A stretch of DNA of 8,179 bases from Gammaproteobacteria bacterium. Its GTDB lineage: Bacteria > Pseudomonadota > Gammaproteobacteria > SZUA-229. Each line of letters opens with the position of its first letter. Position 1 is the stretch's first letter. The notes beneath the pieces were generated by a model that worked only from the letters and a program-made list of their open reading frames with translations, made no database searches and was not told where the DNA came from. The stretch spans positions 1-8,179 of the forward strand of contig JAOUPA010000088.1 in NCBI GenBank assembly GCA_029880105.1. Direction: 5' to 3'. Below, in pieces: positions 1 through 6,099 of this stretch. The position numbers were made by a program, and so were the translations under genes.

Positions 1-1469
1 TTAACCATATCACCGTATTCACCAGTGGCTGCGTTATAGCCATAATTACCTTTCTTGGCAGCAACATTGGCCAGCACAACCGAGGCCTCATCACCAGCGT
101 TAGTCACTATCTGACGCAGAGGGTCTTCCATTGCACGTCGTGCGATGGCAATACCGATATCCTGGTCATGGTTGTCGCCTTTGATTTTATCAACGGCTTC
201 ACAGGCGCGAATGAGTGCCACGCCACCGCCAGGCACGATACCTTCAGCAACGGCCGCACGGGTTGCGTGCAGTGCATCGTCAACGCGATCTTTCTTCTCT
301 TTCATTTCAACTTCGGTAGCTGCGCCAACTTTGATAACGGCTACACCACCAGCCAGCTTGGCCAGACGTTCCTGCAGTTTTTCCTTATCATAATCAGAAG
401 TTGCTTCTTCTGCCTGTTTGCGGATCTGCTCAACACGCGCCTTGATGTCTTTTGAGTTACCAGCACCATCAACGATTACAGTGTTTTCCTTGCTAACAGT
501 AATACGTTTTGCTGAACCCAGCTGATCCAGTGTAGCTTCTTCCAGTGATAGCCCCACTTCTTCTGCAATCAGGGTGCCACCTGTCAGGATAGCGATATCC
601 TGCATCATGGCTTTACGGCGATCACCAAAACCAGGCGCTTTAACTGCACATACCTTGACGATGCCACGCATGCTGTTAACAACCAGCGTAGCCAGTGCCT
701 CGCCTTCAACATCTTCAGCGATAATCAGCAGTGGACGGCTCGCTTTGGCAACCGCTTCCAGAACTGGCAACAGTTCACGGATATTTGAAATTTTCTTATC
801 AAACAATAATACCAGTGGGTTTTCCAGTTCGGCTGTCATGTGCTGCTGTTTGTTGACAAAGTAAGGTGATAGATAACCACGATCAAACTGCATACCTTCT
901 ACGATTTCCAGCTCATCTTCCAGTGAAGTACCGTCTTCAACAGTAATCACACCTTCTTTACCAACTTTTTCCATTGCTTCAGCAATGATGTTACCTACGC
1001 TAGCATCAGAGTTAGCCGAAATAGTGCCTACCTGTGCAATGGCACTGGTGTCAGTGCAGGGTTTTGACATTTTTTTCAGTTCCATCACCGCTGCATTTAC
1101 TGCTTTATCGATACCGCGTTTCAGGTCCATTGGGTTCATACCGGCAGCGACTGATTTCATACCTTCACGCACAATACCCTGTGCGAGTACAGTCGCAGTC
1201 GTGGTGCCATCACCGGCAACATCAGAGGTCTGCGATGAAACCTCTTTCACCATCTGGGCGCCCATGTTCTCGAACTTGTTTTCCAGTGTGATTTCTTTGG
1301 CTACTGAAACACCGTCTTTAGTCACGGTGGGGGCACCGAATGATTTCTCCAGTACGACATTACGGCCTTTGGGACCCAAAGTTACCTTGACCGCGTTGGC
1401 CAGGATGTTAACGCCGTTTACCATCAGGGCACGTGCGTCATCACCAAATTTTACGTCTTTAGCTGACAT
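1..1469 (-). CDS. groEL: GroEL, 60-kDa chaperonin (Cpn60), 3' end missing
   Basis: This is the ATP-driven protein-folding chaperonin; the family forms a cytoplasmic double ring of 14 subunits capped by GroES. The frame is open from the ATG at 1469 to the left edge: 489 codons plus two bases, so about 60 C-terminal residues, including the usual Gly/Met-rich tail, lie outside the window. Numbering matches E. coli GroEL without indels through the checked landmarks: LGPKGRN at 31-37, the ATP-site loop GDGTTTATVLA with catalytic D87, C138, KAPGFGDRR in the apical domain near 278-285, and D398 in VDDALHATRAAV. The GGG nucleotide-contact motif is at 414-416. Residue 408 is Ala (AAVAEG) where E. coli has Glu. 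An AGAGGA Shine-Dalgarno sequence lies at 1477-1482, seven bases before the ATG. It sits 51 bp downstream of groES and is surely co-transcribed with it from the CIRCE-controlled promoter. The cut end is a window effect, not a broken gene. Confidence 0.98.
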   Translation of the reverse strand, partial: MSAKDVKFGDDARALMVNGVNILANAVKVTLGPKGRNVVLEKSFGAPTVTKDGVSVAKEITLENKFENMGAQMVKEVSSQTSDVAGDGTTTATVLAQGIVREGMKSVAAGMNPMDLKRGIDKAVNAAVMELKKMSKPCTDTSAIAQVGTISANSDASVGNIIAEAMEKVGKEGVITVEDGTSLEDELEIVEGMQFDRGYLSPYFVNKQQHMTAELENPLVLLFDKKISNIRELLPVLEAVAKASRPLLIIAEDVEGEALATLVVNSMRGIVKVCAVKAPGFGDRRKAMMQDIAILTGGTLIAEEVGLSLEEATLDQLGSAKRITVSKENTVIVDGAGNSKDIKARVEQIRKQAEEATSDYDKEKLQERLAKLAGGVAVIKVGAATEVEMKEKKDRVDDALHATRAAVAEGIVPGGGVALIRACEAVDKIKGDNHDQDIGIAIARRAMEDPLRQIVTNAGDEASVVLANVAAKKGNYGYNAATGEYGDMV

Positions 1470-1520
1470 GTTTTTTTCCTCTAAAAATCTTGAATCTTCG
1501 AATAATCGTTAAGCTATGAA

Positions 1521-1817
1521 TTAAGACAGAACAGCCAGAATGTCATCTTCTCTCATGATGAGCAGTTCTTCGCCATCAACTTTTACAGTCGTACCGGCAT
1601 AGTTGCTGAAATAAACCTTATCGCCAACCTTCACATCCATAGCACGAACATCGCCACTATCTGTGATTTTGCCGTTGCCCACAGCCAGCACTTCACCCGC
1701 CTGTGGGGCTTCACTTGCTGAGCCAGGCAGAACGATACCACCAGCACTGGTAGTCTCTTTTTCCATACGCTTAACGACCACGCGGTCGTGTAATGGACGT
1801 AATTTCAATTTTTTCAC
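1521..1817 (-). CDS. groES: GroES, 10-kDa co-chaperonin (Cpn10)
   Basis: The family forms the heptameric lid of the GroEL folding chamber in the cytoplasm. The product is 98 residues, the usual length (97 in E. coli). Visible hallmarks are RPLHDRVVVKR near the N terminus, the mobile loop that contacts GroEL (ETTSAGGIVLPGSA, about 21-34), the GEVLAVGNG strand, DVKVGDKVYF, and the C-terminal EELLIMREDDILAVL. The start codon is GTG at 1817-1815, giving MKKLKLRPLHDR, two or three residues longer than the E. coli N terminus. It is chosen because AGAGGA at 1826-1831 lies eight bases upstream; an internal TTG three codons later is the only near alternative. It is the first gene of the groES-groEL pair and lies just downstream of the promoter and CIRCE operator, so HrcA repression relieved by heat or unfolded protein is expected. 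Confidence 0.98.
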   Translation of the reverse strand: MKKLKLRPLHDRVVVKRMEKETTSAGGIVLPGSASEAPQAGEVLAVGNGKITDSGDVRAMDVKVGDKVYFSNYAGTTVKVDGEELLIMREDDILAVLS

Positions 1818-1825
1818 TTGCTTTA

Positions 1826-1831
1826 TCCTCT
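1826..1831 (-). promoter_or_regulatory. Shine-Dalgarno site fixing the GTG start of groES
   Basis: On the minus strand AGAGGA is followed by TAAAGCAA and then GTG. The eight-base spacing fits initiation at the GTG, and no ATG is available nearby in frame. The same AGAGGA core precedes groEL, which supports it as the preferred signal in this operon. Confidence 0.75.
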
Positions 1832-1839
1832 AGGTAAAA

Positions 1840-1866
1840 TTAGCACTCTAACTAAGTGAGTGCTAA
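1840..1866. promoter_or_regulatory. CIRCE operator (HrcA binding site)
   Basis: The sequence is TTAGCACTC, nine spacer bases, then GAGTGCTAA, an exact match to the known 9-9-9 CIRCE consensus with both arms perfect. CIRCE is the operator of the heat-shock repressor HrcA, whose activity depends on GroEL. The element lies 22 bp upstream of the groES start codon. It overlaps the last base of the -10 box and the expected transcription start, so bound HrcA would block initiation directly. The transcript would also begin within this inverted repeat. hrcA itself is not in the window. Confidence 0.97.
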
Positions 1867-1893
1867 TCATAATGACGAAACGAGCAGAGTCAA
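1866..1893 (-). promoter_or_regulatory. Sigma70-type promoter of groES-groEL
   Basis: Reading the minus strand, TTGACT (1893-1888) is followed by a 16-bp spacer and TATGAT (1871-1866). Each box matches the sigma70 consensus at five of six positions. The start point would fall near 1859, inside CIRCE, giving a leader of about 42 nt before the groES GTG. No convincing sigma32 -10 box (CCCCAT-like) was found here, which fits HrcA/CIRCE as the main control. The call is from sequence only. Confidence 0.8.
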
Positions 1894-1973
1894 GCGGTCA
1901 ACGCCTTATTCTGTACTGGGACGGTAAATGTGGGCGATTTTGCCGATTACAAGTGCCTGAATGCTGAAAAAAT

Positions 1974-2438
1974 TTAATCCTCATCCTTGCGATGGAATTC
2001 ACCTTCCAGGGTACGACCACCATGCCGACGGTGATCATCATGAGTTCGCGCTGATGGCCCATGACCATGAAAGCCGTGCATCTGTACACTACCACGGCTA
2101 ATAAACCACCGGATCATTGCCCTGCGGCTGACAGGAATCAGGCAGAGCAGACCCAGCGTATCGGTAAGAAAACCCGGCGTGATCAGTAAAGCCCCACCCA
2201 CAGCCAGGACAATGCCCTCCATCATCTCCATTGCCGGCATCATACCCTGCTCCATATTCTGCTGCGCCCGCCTCAGGGTATTGAAGCCCTGCATGCGCAA
2301 CAGGTTAACGCCAACAACCGCAGTCATAATGACGATCATCACCGTCCAGAAGGCACCAATATAACCACCCACCTTAATAATAAGGTACAGCTCAACAAGT
2401 GGAATGATGATAAAAAGTAGCGGCCAGTTTCGTAACAT
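1974..2438 (-). CDS. fxsA: FxsA family inner-membrane protein
   Basis: FxsA is a small cytoplasmic-membrane protein named for suppressing F-plasmid exclusion of phage T7 in E. coli; its normal role is not established. The protein has 154 residues (158 in E. coli). Hydrophobic segments lie at about 5-22, 27-48 and 75-103, with the family's RMQGF at 49-52 plus the following QQ(N)M, and LLITPGFLTDTLGLL in the third segment. The C-terminal TLEGEFHRKDED matches the E. coli ending TFDGEYQRKDDE. The tail between about 119 and 149 is His-rich, with seven His, unlike the Gly-rich E. coli tail. The ATG at 2438 is chosen because MLRNWPLLF fits the family N terminus and a weak GAG lies just upstream. A TTG 12 codons earlier has no ribosome site. 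It is codirectional with groES, as in other Gammaproteobacteria, and no terminator is evident between them. Confidence 0.93.
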   Translation of the reverse strand: MLRNWPLLFIIIPLVELYLIIKVGGYIGAFWTVMIVIMTAVVGVNLLRMQGFNTLRRAQQNMEQGMMPAMEMMEGIVLAVGGALLITPGFLTDTLGLLCLIPVSRRAMIRWFISRGSVQMHGFHGHGPSARTHDDHRRHGGRTLEGEFHRKDED

Positions 2439-2631
2439 GTATTTCTCGTTATTATTAATCAAAATTGCAGGCAATGAGCATTTAAGGTTCTTTTAAGTCG
2501 TTCTTTGCTAAGATCAATGTCCAGACTCACTGAGCACCATTTTACAGATACAACGTGAACTTGCTGGCATTATTGTGTACTAATTAAAAATACTGTCGGC
2601 CATATAAAAACCAACAATACCCGGATTATCC

Positions 2632-4509
2632 ATGAAAGCATTCAGACACTTTATAACACTGCTGGTTCTGTCACTCGCGATCAACTCGTTCAGCTTTAAT
2701 AGCTTCGCCTCTGGCGGCAGCCTGCTGGATAGCTTTGGCATGGGCGCCCAGGACGAAATTCTCGATGTCGATGAAGCCTTCAGGCTCACTACTGAAGTCA
2801 ATAATGGCGTTTTCATCGCTCGCTGGCAGATCACTGAAGGTCACTACCTGTACAGCGATAAAACTTCAATTACCATCGACGATGTCGAAGTCACCACAAG
2901 CAAACTCCAGTTGCCCCCAGGTGATGCCAAGGACGACCCAATTTTCAATAAGACACTCTACGTTTATCACCACGATTTCGAAGCACGCCTACCTTTTCGT
3001 TATACAGGAAGTAGTGACAAAACCGTTGATTTCAAGGTGCAGTATCAGGGCTGCTCAGAGATCTCCGGTATATGCTACCCACCACAGACAAAAACTATCA
3101 GCGCTACAATAGCGCCAACAAGCACAGCCAACTCAGCTATCAACCCAGATTTATCGACTGACACCCCTACGGCGACTGAAGATATTCTGGTTTCGGAGCA
3201 GGACAGAATGTCGGATGCGCTGCGTTCAGGCAATATCTGGCTCACCCTGCTCGCCTTCTTTGCCGCCGGCTTATTACTGGCCTTCACCCCATGCGTATTC
3301 CCAATGATCCCAATTTTGATGGGCATCATCGTCGGCCAGGGCGAGGCGCAAAGCGTAAGAAAATCATTTACTCTGTCACTGGTATATGTACTGGCAATGG
3401 CCTCAACCTATACCATCGTTGGTATTCTGGTTGGACTGTCTGGTGAGAACATTCAGGCCTGGTTCCAGAACCCATGGATTATCGGTAGCTTCGCCGCCAT
3501 CTTCGTTGCACTGGCAATGTCAATGTTCGGTTTCTACGAGCTACAGATGCCTGCCTCAATACAGAGCCGCCTGACCCAGATCAGTAACAACCAGCAGGGC
3601 GGAAGCCTGCTCGGCACCGCCATCATGGGTTTTCTTTCTGCACTGATTGTTGGCCCCTGCGTCACCGCACCACTGGTCGGCGCTCTCATCTACATCGCTG
3701 ATACCGGTGATGCCGCACTTGGCGGCATGGCCCTGTTTAGCCTGAGTATGGGCATGGGTACACCTCTGCTGATACTCGGCGCCTCTGCCGGCAAACTCCT
3801 GCCCCGAGCCGGCGCCTGGATGGAGGCAGTCAAGGCCGTATTTGGTGTGTTACTACTGGCACTTGGCATCTGGCTACTTGAGCGTGTCGCACCCATGCCC
3901 GTGACCATGGCTTTATGGGCTGCACTGCTCATTGTCTCTGCCGTCTATATGGGCGCATTGTCTACAACCAGCAAAGAAGACTCCGGATGGAAGAAGCTCT
4001 GGAAAGGGCTAGGCATAATTTTGCTGGTTTACGGTATCGTTATTTTCATCGGCATGGCGGCAGGCAATCGTAATGTATTACAACCTTTACAGGGGCTGGG
4101 CTCAGGCCCCATCACTCAGGGAGCAGTTATTGAAAGTAGCGCGCATTTAAATTTTAAACAAATCAAAGGCGTAGCTGGGTTACAGGCTGCTTTAGCCGAG
4201 GCCAAGGCGCAGAACAAACCGGTAATGCTCGACTTTTACGCCGACTGGTGTGTCTCCTGCAAGGAAATGGAGGCCCTTACTTTTTCCGATTCTGCTGTTC
4301 AGCAGGCCCTCACTGGCGTTGTCCTGTTGCAGGCCGACGTTACGCCCAATGATGAGCAGGACCGCGAACTATATAAATACTTCAACATCATCGGTCCGCC
4401 CTCCATTATGTTTTTTGACCGGGCTGGCAGCGAGCTGAAAAATTTCCGCGTAGTCGGCTATAAAAATGCAGATCAGTTCGCTGCACACGTTCGAAGCGCT
4501 ATCAAATAA
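2632..4509 (+). CDS. dsbD: DsbD, thiol:disulfide interchange protein
   Basis: DsbD carries reducing power from cytoplasmic thioredoxin across the inner membrane to periplasmic clients such as DsbC and CcmG. All three domains are present in 625 residues (E. coli 565). A signal peptide covers about 1-26 (cleavage likely SFA|S). The N-terminal immunoglobulin-like domain (about 27-160) carries the redox pair C141 and C148 in QGCSEISGICYPP. A low-complexity Ser/Thr/Ala linker at about 157-185 follows. The membrane domain (about 200-478) has about eight helices with the pair C221 (FTPCVFPM) and C343 (GPCVTAPL). The C-terminal thioredoxin domain (about 505-625) has C540-V-S-C543 in YADWCVSCKE. The N-domain cysteines are separated by six residues rather than the five of E. 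coli. The ribosome site is weak (GGA six bases before the ATG). It is divergent from fxsA across 193 bp where no confident promoter could be picked, and the TlpA-like gene follows after 21 bp. Confidence 0.98.
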   Translation: MKAFRHFITLLVLSLAINSFSFNSFASGGSLLDSFGMGAQDEILDVDEAFRLTTEVNNGVFIARWQITEGHYLYSDKTSITIDDVEVTTSKLQLPPGDAKDDPIFNKTLYVYHHDFEARLPFRYTGSSDKTVDFKVQYQGCSEISGICYPPQTKTISATIAPTSTANSAINPDLSTDTPTATEDILVSEQDRMSDALRSGNIWLTLLAFFAAGLLLAFTPCVFPMIPILMGIIVGQGEAQSVRKSFTLSLVYVLAMASTYTIVGILVGLSGENIQAWFQNPWIIGSFAAIFVALAMSMFGFYELQMPASIQSRLTQISNNQQGGSLLGTAIMGFLSALIVGPCVTAPLVGALIYIADTGDAALGGMALFSLSMGMGTPLLILGASAGKLLPRAGAWMEAVKAVFGVLLLALGIWLLERVAPMPVTMALWAALLIVSAVYMGALSTTSKEDSGWKKLWKGLGIILLVYGIVIFIGMAAGNRNVLQPLQGLGSGPITQGAVIESSAHLNFKQIKGVAGLQAALAEAKAQNKPVMLDFYADWCVSCKEMEALTFSDSAVQQALTGVVLLQADVTPNDEQDRELYKYFNIIGPPSIMFFDRAGSELKNFRVVGYKNADQFAAHVRSAIK

Positions 4510-4530
4510 AAAATCCGTTACAATTACTGG

Positions 4531-5064
4531 ATGATGAACTCAAAGAAAACCTTACTGCTCGCACTACTCATTCTGATATGCACGCTGTCCAGTTATGCAT
4601 CTTATCGCTATGCCTTAATACAGGAAGCAGTTGAGGAAACCCTGATACGCCCTGAATTCGCCATGGTCGACATCAATGGCCAGACACGAAGTATCTCTGA
4701 GTGGGACGGTCAGATTATCCTGCTAAATTTCTGGGCCACCTGGTGCCCTCCCTGTCTGGAGGAGATTCCAGGTTTTATCGAGCTTCAGGAACAGTATGGT
4801 AATCAGGGCTTTCAGATAATCGGTATCGCGGCTGACAATGAAGATGCTGTGCGCAAATTCGCTGAAGAAACAAAATTTAACTATCCCATCATCGCGGCTG
4901 AACTCGAAGCTTTAGAGTTAATTGGCCGTTATGGCAACCGCTCAGGTGGCATCCCCTACTCCGTTTTCATTAATCGCGAAGGTGAAATTAGCGACAGAAT
5001 AATGGGAGAACTCAGCAAGATTAAAGCAGAGCAATTACTGATAAGCCTTGGCCTGAAATCATAG
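4531..5064 (+). CDS. TlpA/ResA-family periplasmic thioredoxin-like protein
   Basis: A 177-residue membrane-anchored or secreted thioredoxin-fold protein. One hydrophobic segment at about 7-24 is a signal anchor or signal peptide; a cysteine at 17 is not in a good lipobox. The thioredoxin fold follows: NFWATWCPPC with the redox pair C72 and C75, the GFQIIGIAAD strand, and the cis-proline motif GGIPYSVFI with P142. WCPPC is typical of TlpA, ResA and CcmG proteins, which usually reduce disulfides in the periplasm, for example during cytochrome c or copper-site maturation. The exact client cannot be told from sequence, and no cytochrome c maturation genes are in view. Placement 21 bp after dsbD suggests co-transcription and that DsbD keeps it reduced (inference). 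The start is uncertain between adjacent ATGs at 4531 and 4534; neither has a clear Shine-Dalgarno sequence. The stop is TAG at 5062. Confidence 0.92.
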   Translation: MMNSKKTLLLALLILICTLSSYASYRYALIQEAVEETLIRPEFAMVDINGQTRSISEWDGQIILLNFWATWCPPCLEEIPGFIELQEQYGNQGFQIIGIAADNEDAVRKFAEETKFNYPIIAAELEALELIGRYGNRSGGIPYSVFINREGEISDRIMGELSKIKAEQLLISLGLKS

Positions 5065-5072
5065 TTATCCGC

Positions 5073-5086
5073 AATTTCGCGAAATT
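5073..5086. promoter_or_regulatory. Palindrome copy 1 upstream of aroQ, possible operator
   Basis: AATTTCGCGAAATT is a perfect 14-bp palindrome nine bases after the stop of the TlpA-like gene. It has no loop, so it is a poor RNA hairpin and looks more like a site for a dimeric DNA-binding protein. A near copy lies 31 bp downstream. The binding factor is unknown. Confidence 0.5.
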
Positions 5087-5102
5087 AGCCCTCATTTCAC
5101 AA

Positions 5103-5119
5103 TAATTTCGCCGAAATTA
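5103..5119. promoter_or_regulatory. Palindrome copy 2 upstream of aroQ, possible operator
   Basis: TAATTTCG, one central C, then CGAAATTA: 8-bp arms with a single central base. It repeats copy 1 with one inserted C, and both copies end in CGAAATTAG. The centres of the two copies are 31.5 bp apart, close to three helical turns, so two dimers would sit on the same face of the DNA. A TAGACA box (5 of 6 to the -35 consensus) begins two bases later at 5121, but no good -10 follows at standard spacing. Confidence 0.5.
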
Positions 5120-5189
5120 GTAGACAAACCCTCTTCTTTTATGCACACTATTAGCACTTATTAATGCTTGGCTACCAAAAATAAAAATA

Positions 5190-5633
5190 ATGCCCGACTT
5201 GCTCGTCATCAATGGCCCTAATTTAAATCTTTTAGGTACCCGTGAACCAGAACATTATGGTTCTGACACCCTGAGTGATATTAACAAAAGACTGGAAAAC
5301 CTGGCTTCGGCCCAGGGCTATAGTATTGAAAGCGTTCAGAGCAACTCTGAAGCTGAGCTAATTGACAAAATACATCAAGCTAAAAATAACAACGTACGGT
5401 TTATCTTAATAAACCCTGCGGCATTTACACATACTAGTGTGGCTTTACGTGATGCTTTGAGTGGTGTTGATATTCCGTTTATAGAAATCCACCTTTCAAA
5501 TGTACATGCCCGTGAAGCGTTCCGGGAGTTCTCCTATTTCTCTGACATTGCTGTCGGCGTTATATCGGGTCTGGGCGCAATCGGCTACGAACTGGCATTA
5601 CAGGCCGCGTTACAACAACTCTCAAGAGGTTGA
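5190..5633 (+). CDS. aroQ: Type II 3-dehydroquinate dehydratase
   Basis: Catalyses dehydration of 3-dehydroquinate to 3-dehydroshikimate, the third step of the shikimate pathway, in the cytoplasm; type II enzymes form dodecamers of about 150 residues, and this one has 147. The active-site set is complete: N11 in GPNLNLLG, R18 and catalytic Y23 in TREPEHYG, the NPAAFTHTSVALRDAL segment at 75-90, then E99, H101 and R108 in EIHLSNVHAREAF. The ATG at 5190 gives the conserved start MPDLLVINGPN, but it is preceded by an A-rich stretch with no Shine-Dalgarno sequence, which is odd for the first gene of a block. It leads aroQ-accB-accC, an arrangement also known in Pseudomonas. The tandem palindromes and presumed promoter lie in the 125-bp gap upstream. 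Confidence 0.98.
   Translation: MPDLLVINGPNLNLLGTREPEHYGSDTLSDINKRLENLASAQGYSIESVQSNSEAELIDKIHQAKNNNVRFILINPAAFTHTSVALRDALSGVDIPFIEIHLSNVHAREAFREFSYFSDIAVGVISGLGAIGYELALQAALQQLSRG
5625..5629 (+). promoter_or_regulatory. Shine-Dalgarno site for accB inside the end of aroQ
   Basis: AGAGG lies nine bases before the ATG at 5639 and inside the last codons of aroQ. This favours the ATG over the in-frame TTG at 5630, which directly abuts the site. Ribosomes ending on aroQ would cover it, so translational coupling is likely. Confidence 0.7.
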
Positions 5634-5638
5634 TCCTT

Positions 5639-6091
5639 ATGGATATTCGCAAAGTTAAAAAATTAATTGAATTACTGGAAGAATCTGGCATTGCCGAGAT
5701 TGAAATTAACGAGGGTGAAGAATCAGTTCGTATCTCCCGCTATAGTTCACATGCGCCTGTTGCTGCTCCTATGCAATATGCTCCAGCACCTGTCGCTGCC
5801 GCACCCGTTGCAGAAGCTACATCAGCACCTACACCTGCAGCAGATAGCACGCCAAGTGGACATGCCGTTAAGTCACCCATGGTTGGAACTTTCTATGCAG
5901 CTGCCTCACCAGGCGCAAAAAATTTCGTCAACATTGGTGACTCTGTAGCTGAAGGCGATACTATCTGCATCATCGAAGCGATGAAGATCCTGAATCAGAT
6001 TGAAGCAGACAAATCTGGTGTAGTTAAAGCCATTCTTGTTGAAAACGGTCAGCCAGTTGAGTTTGGCCAGCCACTCGTCATTATCGAGTAG
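5639..6091 (+). CDS. accB: AccB, biotin carboxyl carrier protein of acetyl-CoA carboxylase
   Basis: AccB carries the biotin that AccC carboxylates and the AccA/AccD transferase uses to make malonyl-CoA, the first committed step of fatty acid synthesis. From the ATG the protein has 150 residues (E. coli 156). The N-terminal MDIRKVKKLIELLEESGIAE and EGEESVRISR match E. coli closely. An Ala/Pro-rich flexible linker covers about 40-73, and the biotinyl domain about 76-150. Biotin attachment is K116 in EAMKILNQIEADKSG; the residue after the Lys pair position is Ile-Leu where E. coli has Met-Met. The thumb loop between TFY and KNF is retained at E. coli length. It begins five bases after the aroQ stop and accC follows after eight bases, so the three genes form one transcription unit. 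BirA would be needed for biotinylation; it is not in the window. Confidence 0.98.
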   Translation: MDIRKVKKLIELLEESGIAEIEINEGEESVRISRYSSHAPVAAPMQYAPAPVAAAPVAEATSAPTPAADSTPSGHAVKSPMVGTFYAAASPGAKNFVNIGDSVAEGDTICIIEAMKILNQIEADKSGVVKAILVENGQPVEFGQPLVIIE

Positions 6092-6099
6092 AATTTATT

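Noticed and set aside
985..1512. A 175-codon open frame on the plus strand opposite groEL
   Set aside because: It lies antisense to the unmistakable groEL frame, has low-complexity Ser/Thr/Ala-rich sequence and no recognisable domain. It reflects the codon bias of groEL.
1866..1900. A sigma32 heat-shock promoter for groESL
   Set aside because: A CTTGA-like -35 is present, but there is no CCCCAT-like -10 at the right distance. The sigma70 boxes fit much better and CIRCE explains heat control.
2439..2474. Upstream TTG start for fxsA adding 12 residues
   Set aside because: No ribosome site precedes the TTG, and the added polar residues do not match the FxsA family, whose N terminus begins just before the first membrane helix.
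2439..2631. Promoters in the fxsA/dsbD divergent gap
   Set aside because: Boxes such as TTTACA at 2541 and TGGCATTAT at 2565 are present, but their spacing of 21 bp is too long. No pair on either strand was good enough to annotate.
5073..5119. Reading the two palindromes as terminators of the TlpA-like gene
   Set aside because: The dyads have centres of zero and one base, AT-rich arms and no following T-run, so they would make poor RNA terminators.
5630..5638. TTG start for accB adding three residues
   Set aside because: AGAGG at 5625-5629 directly abuts the TTG but is nine bases from the ATG, and MDIRKVKKLIEL matches the E. coli AccB N terminus exactly where expected.
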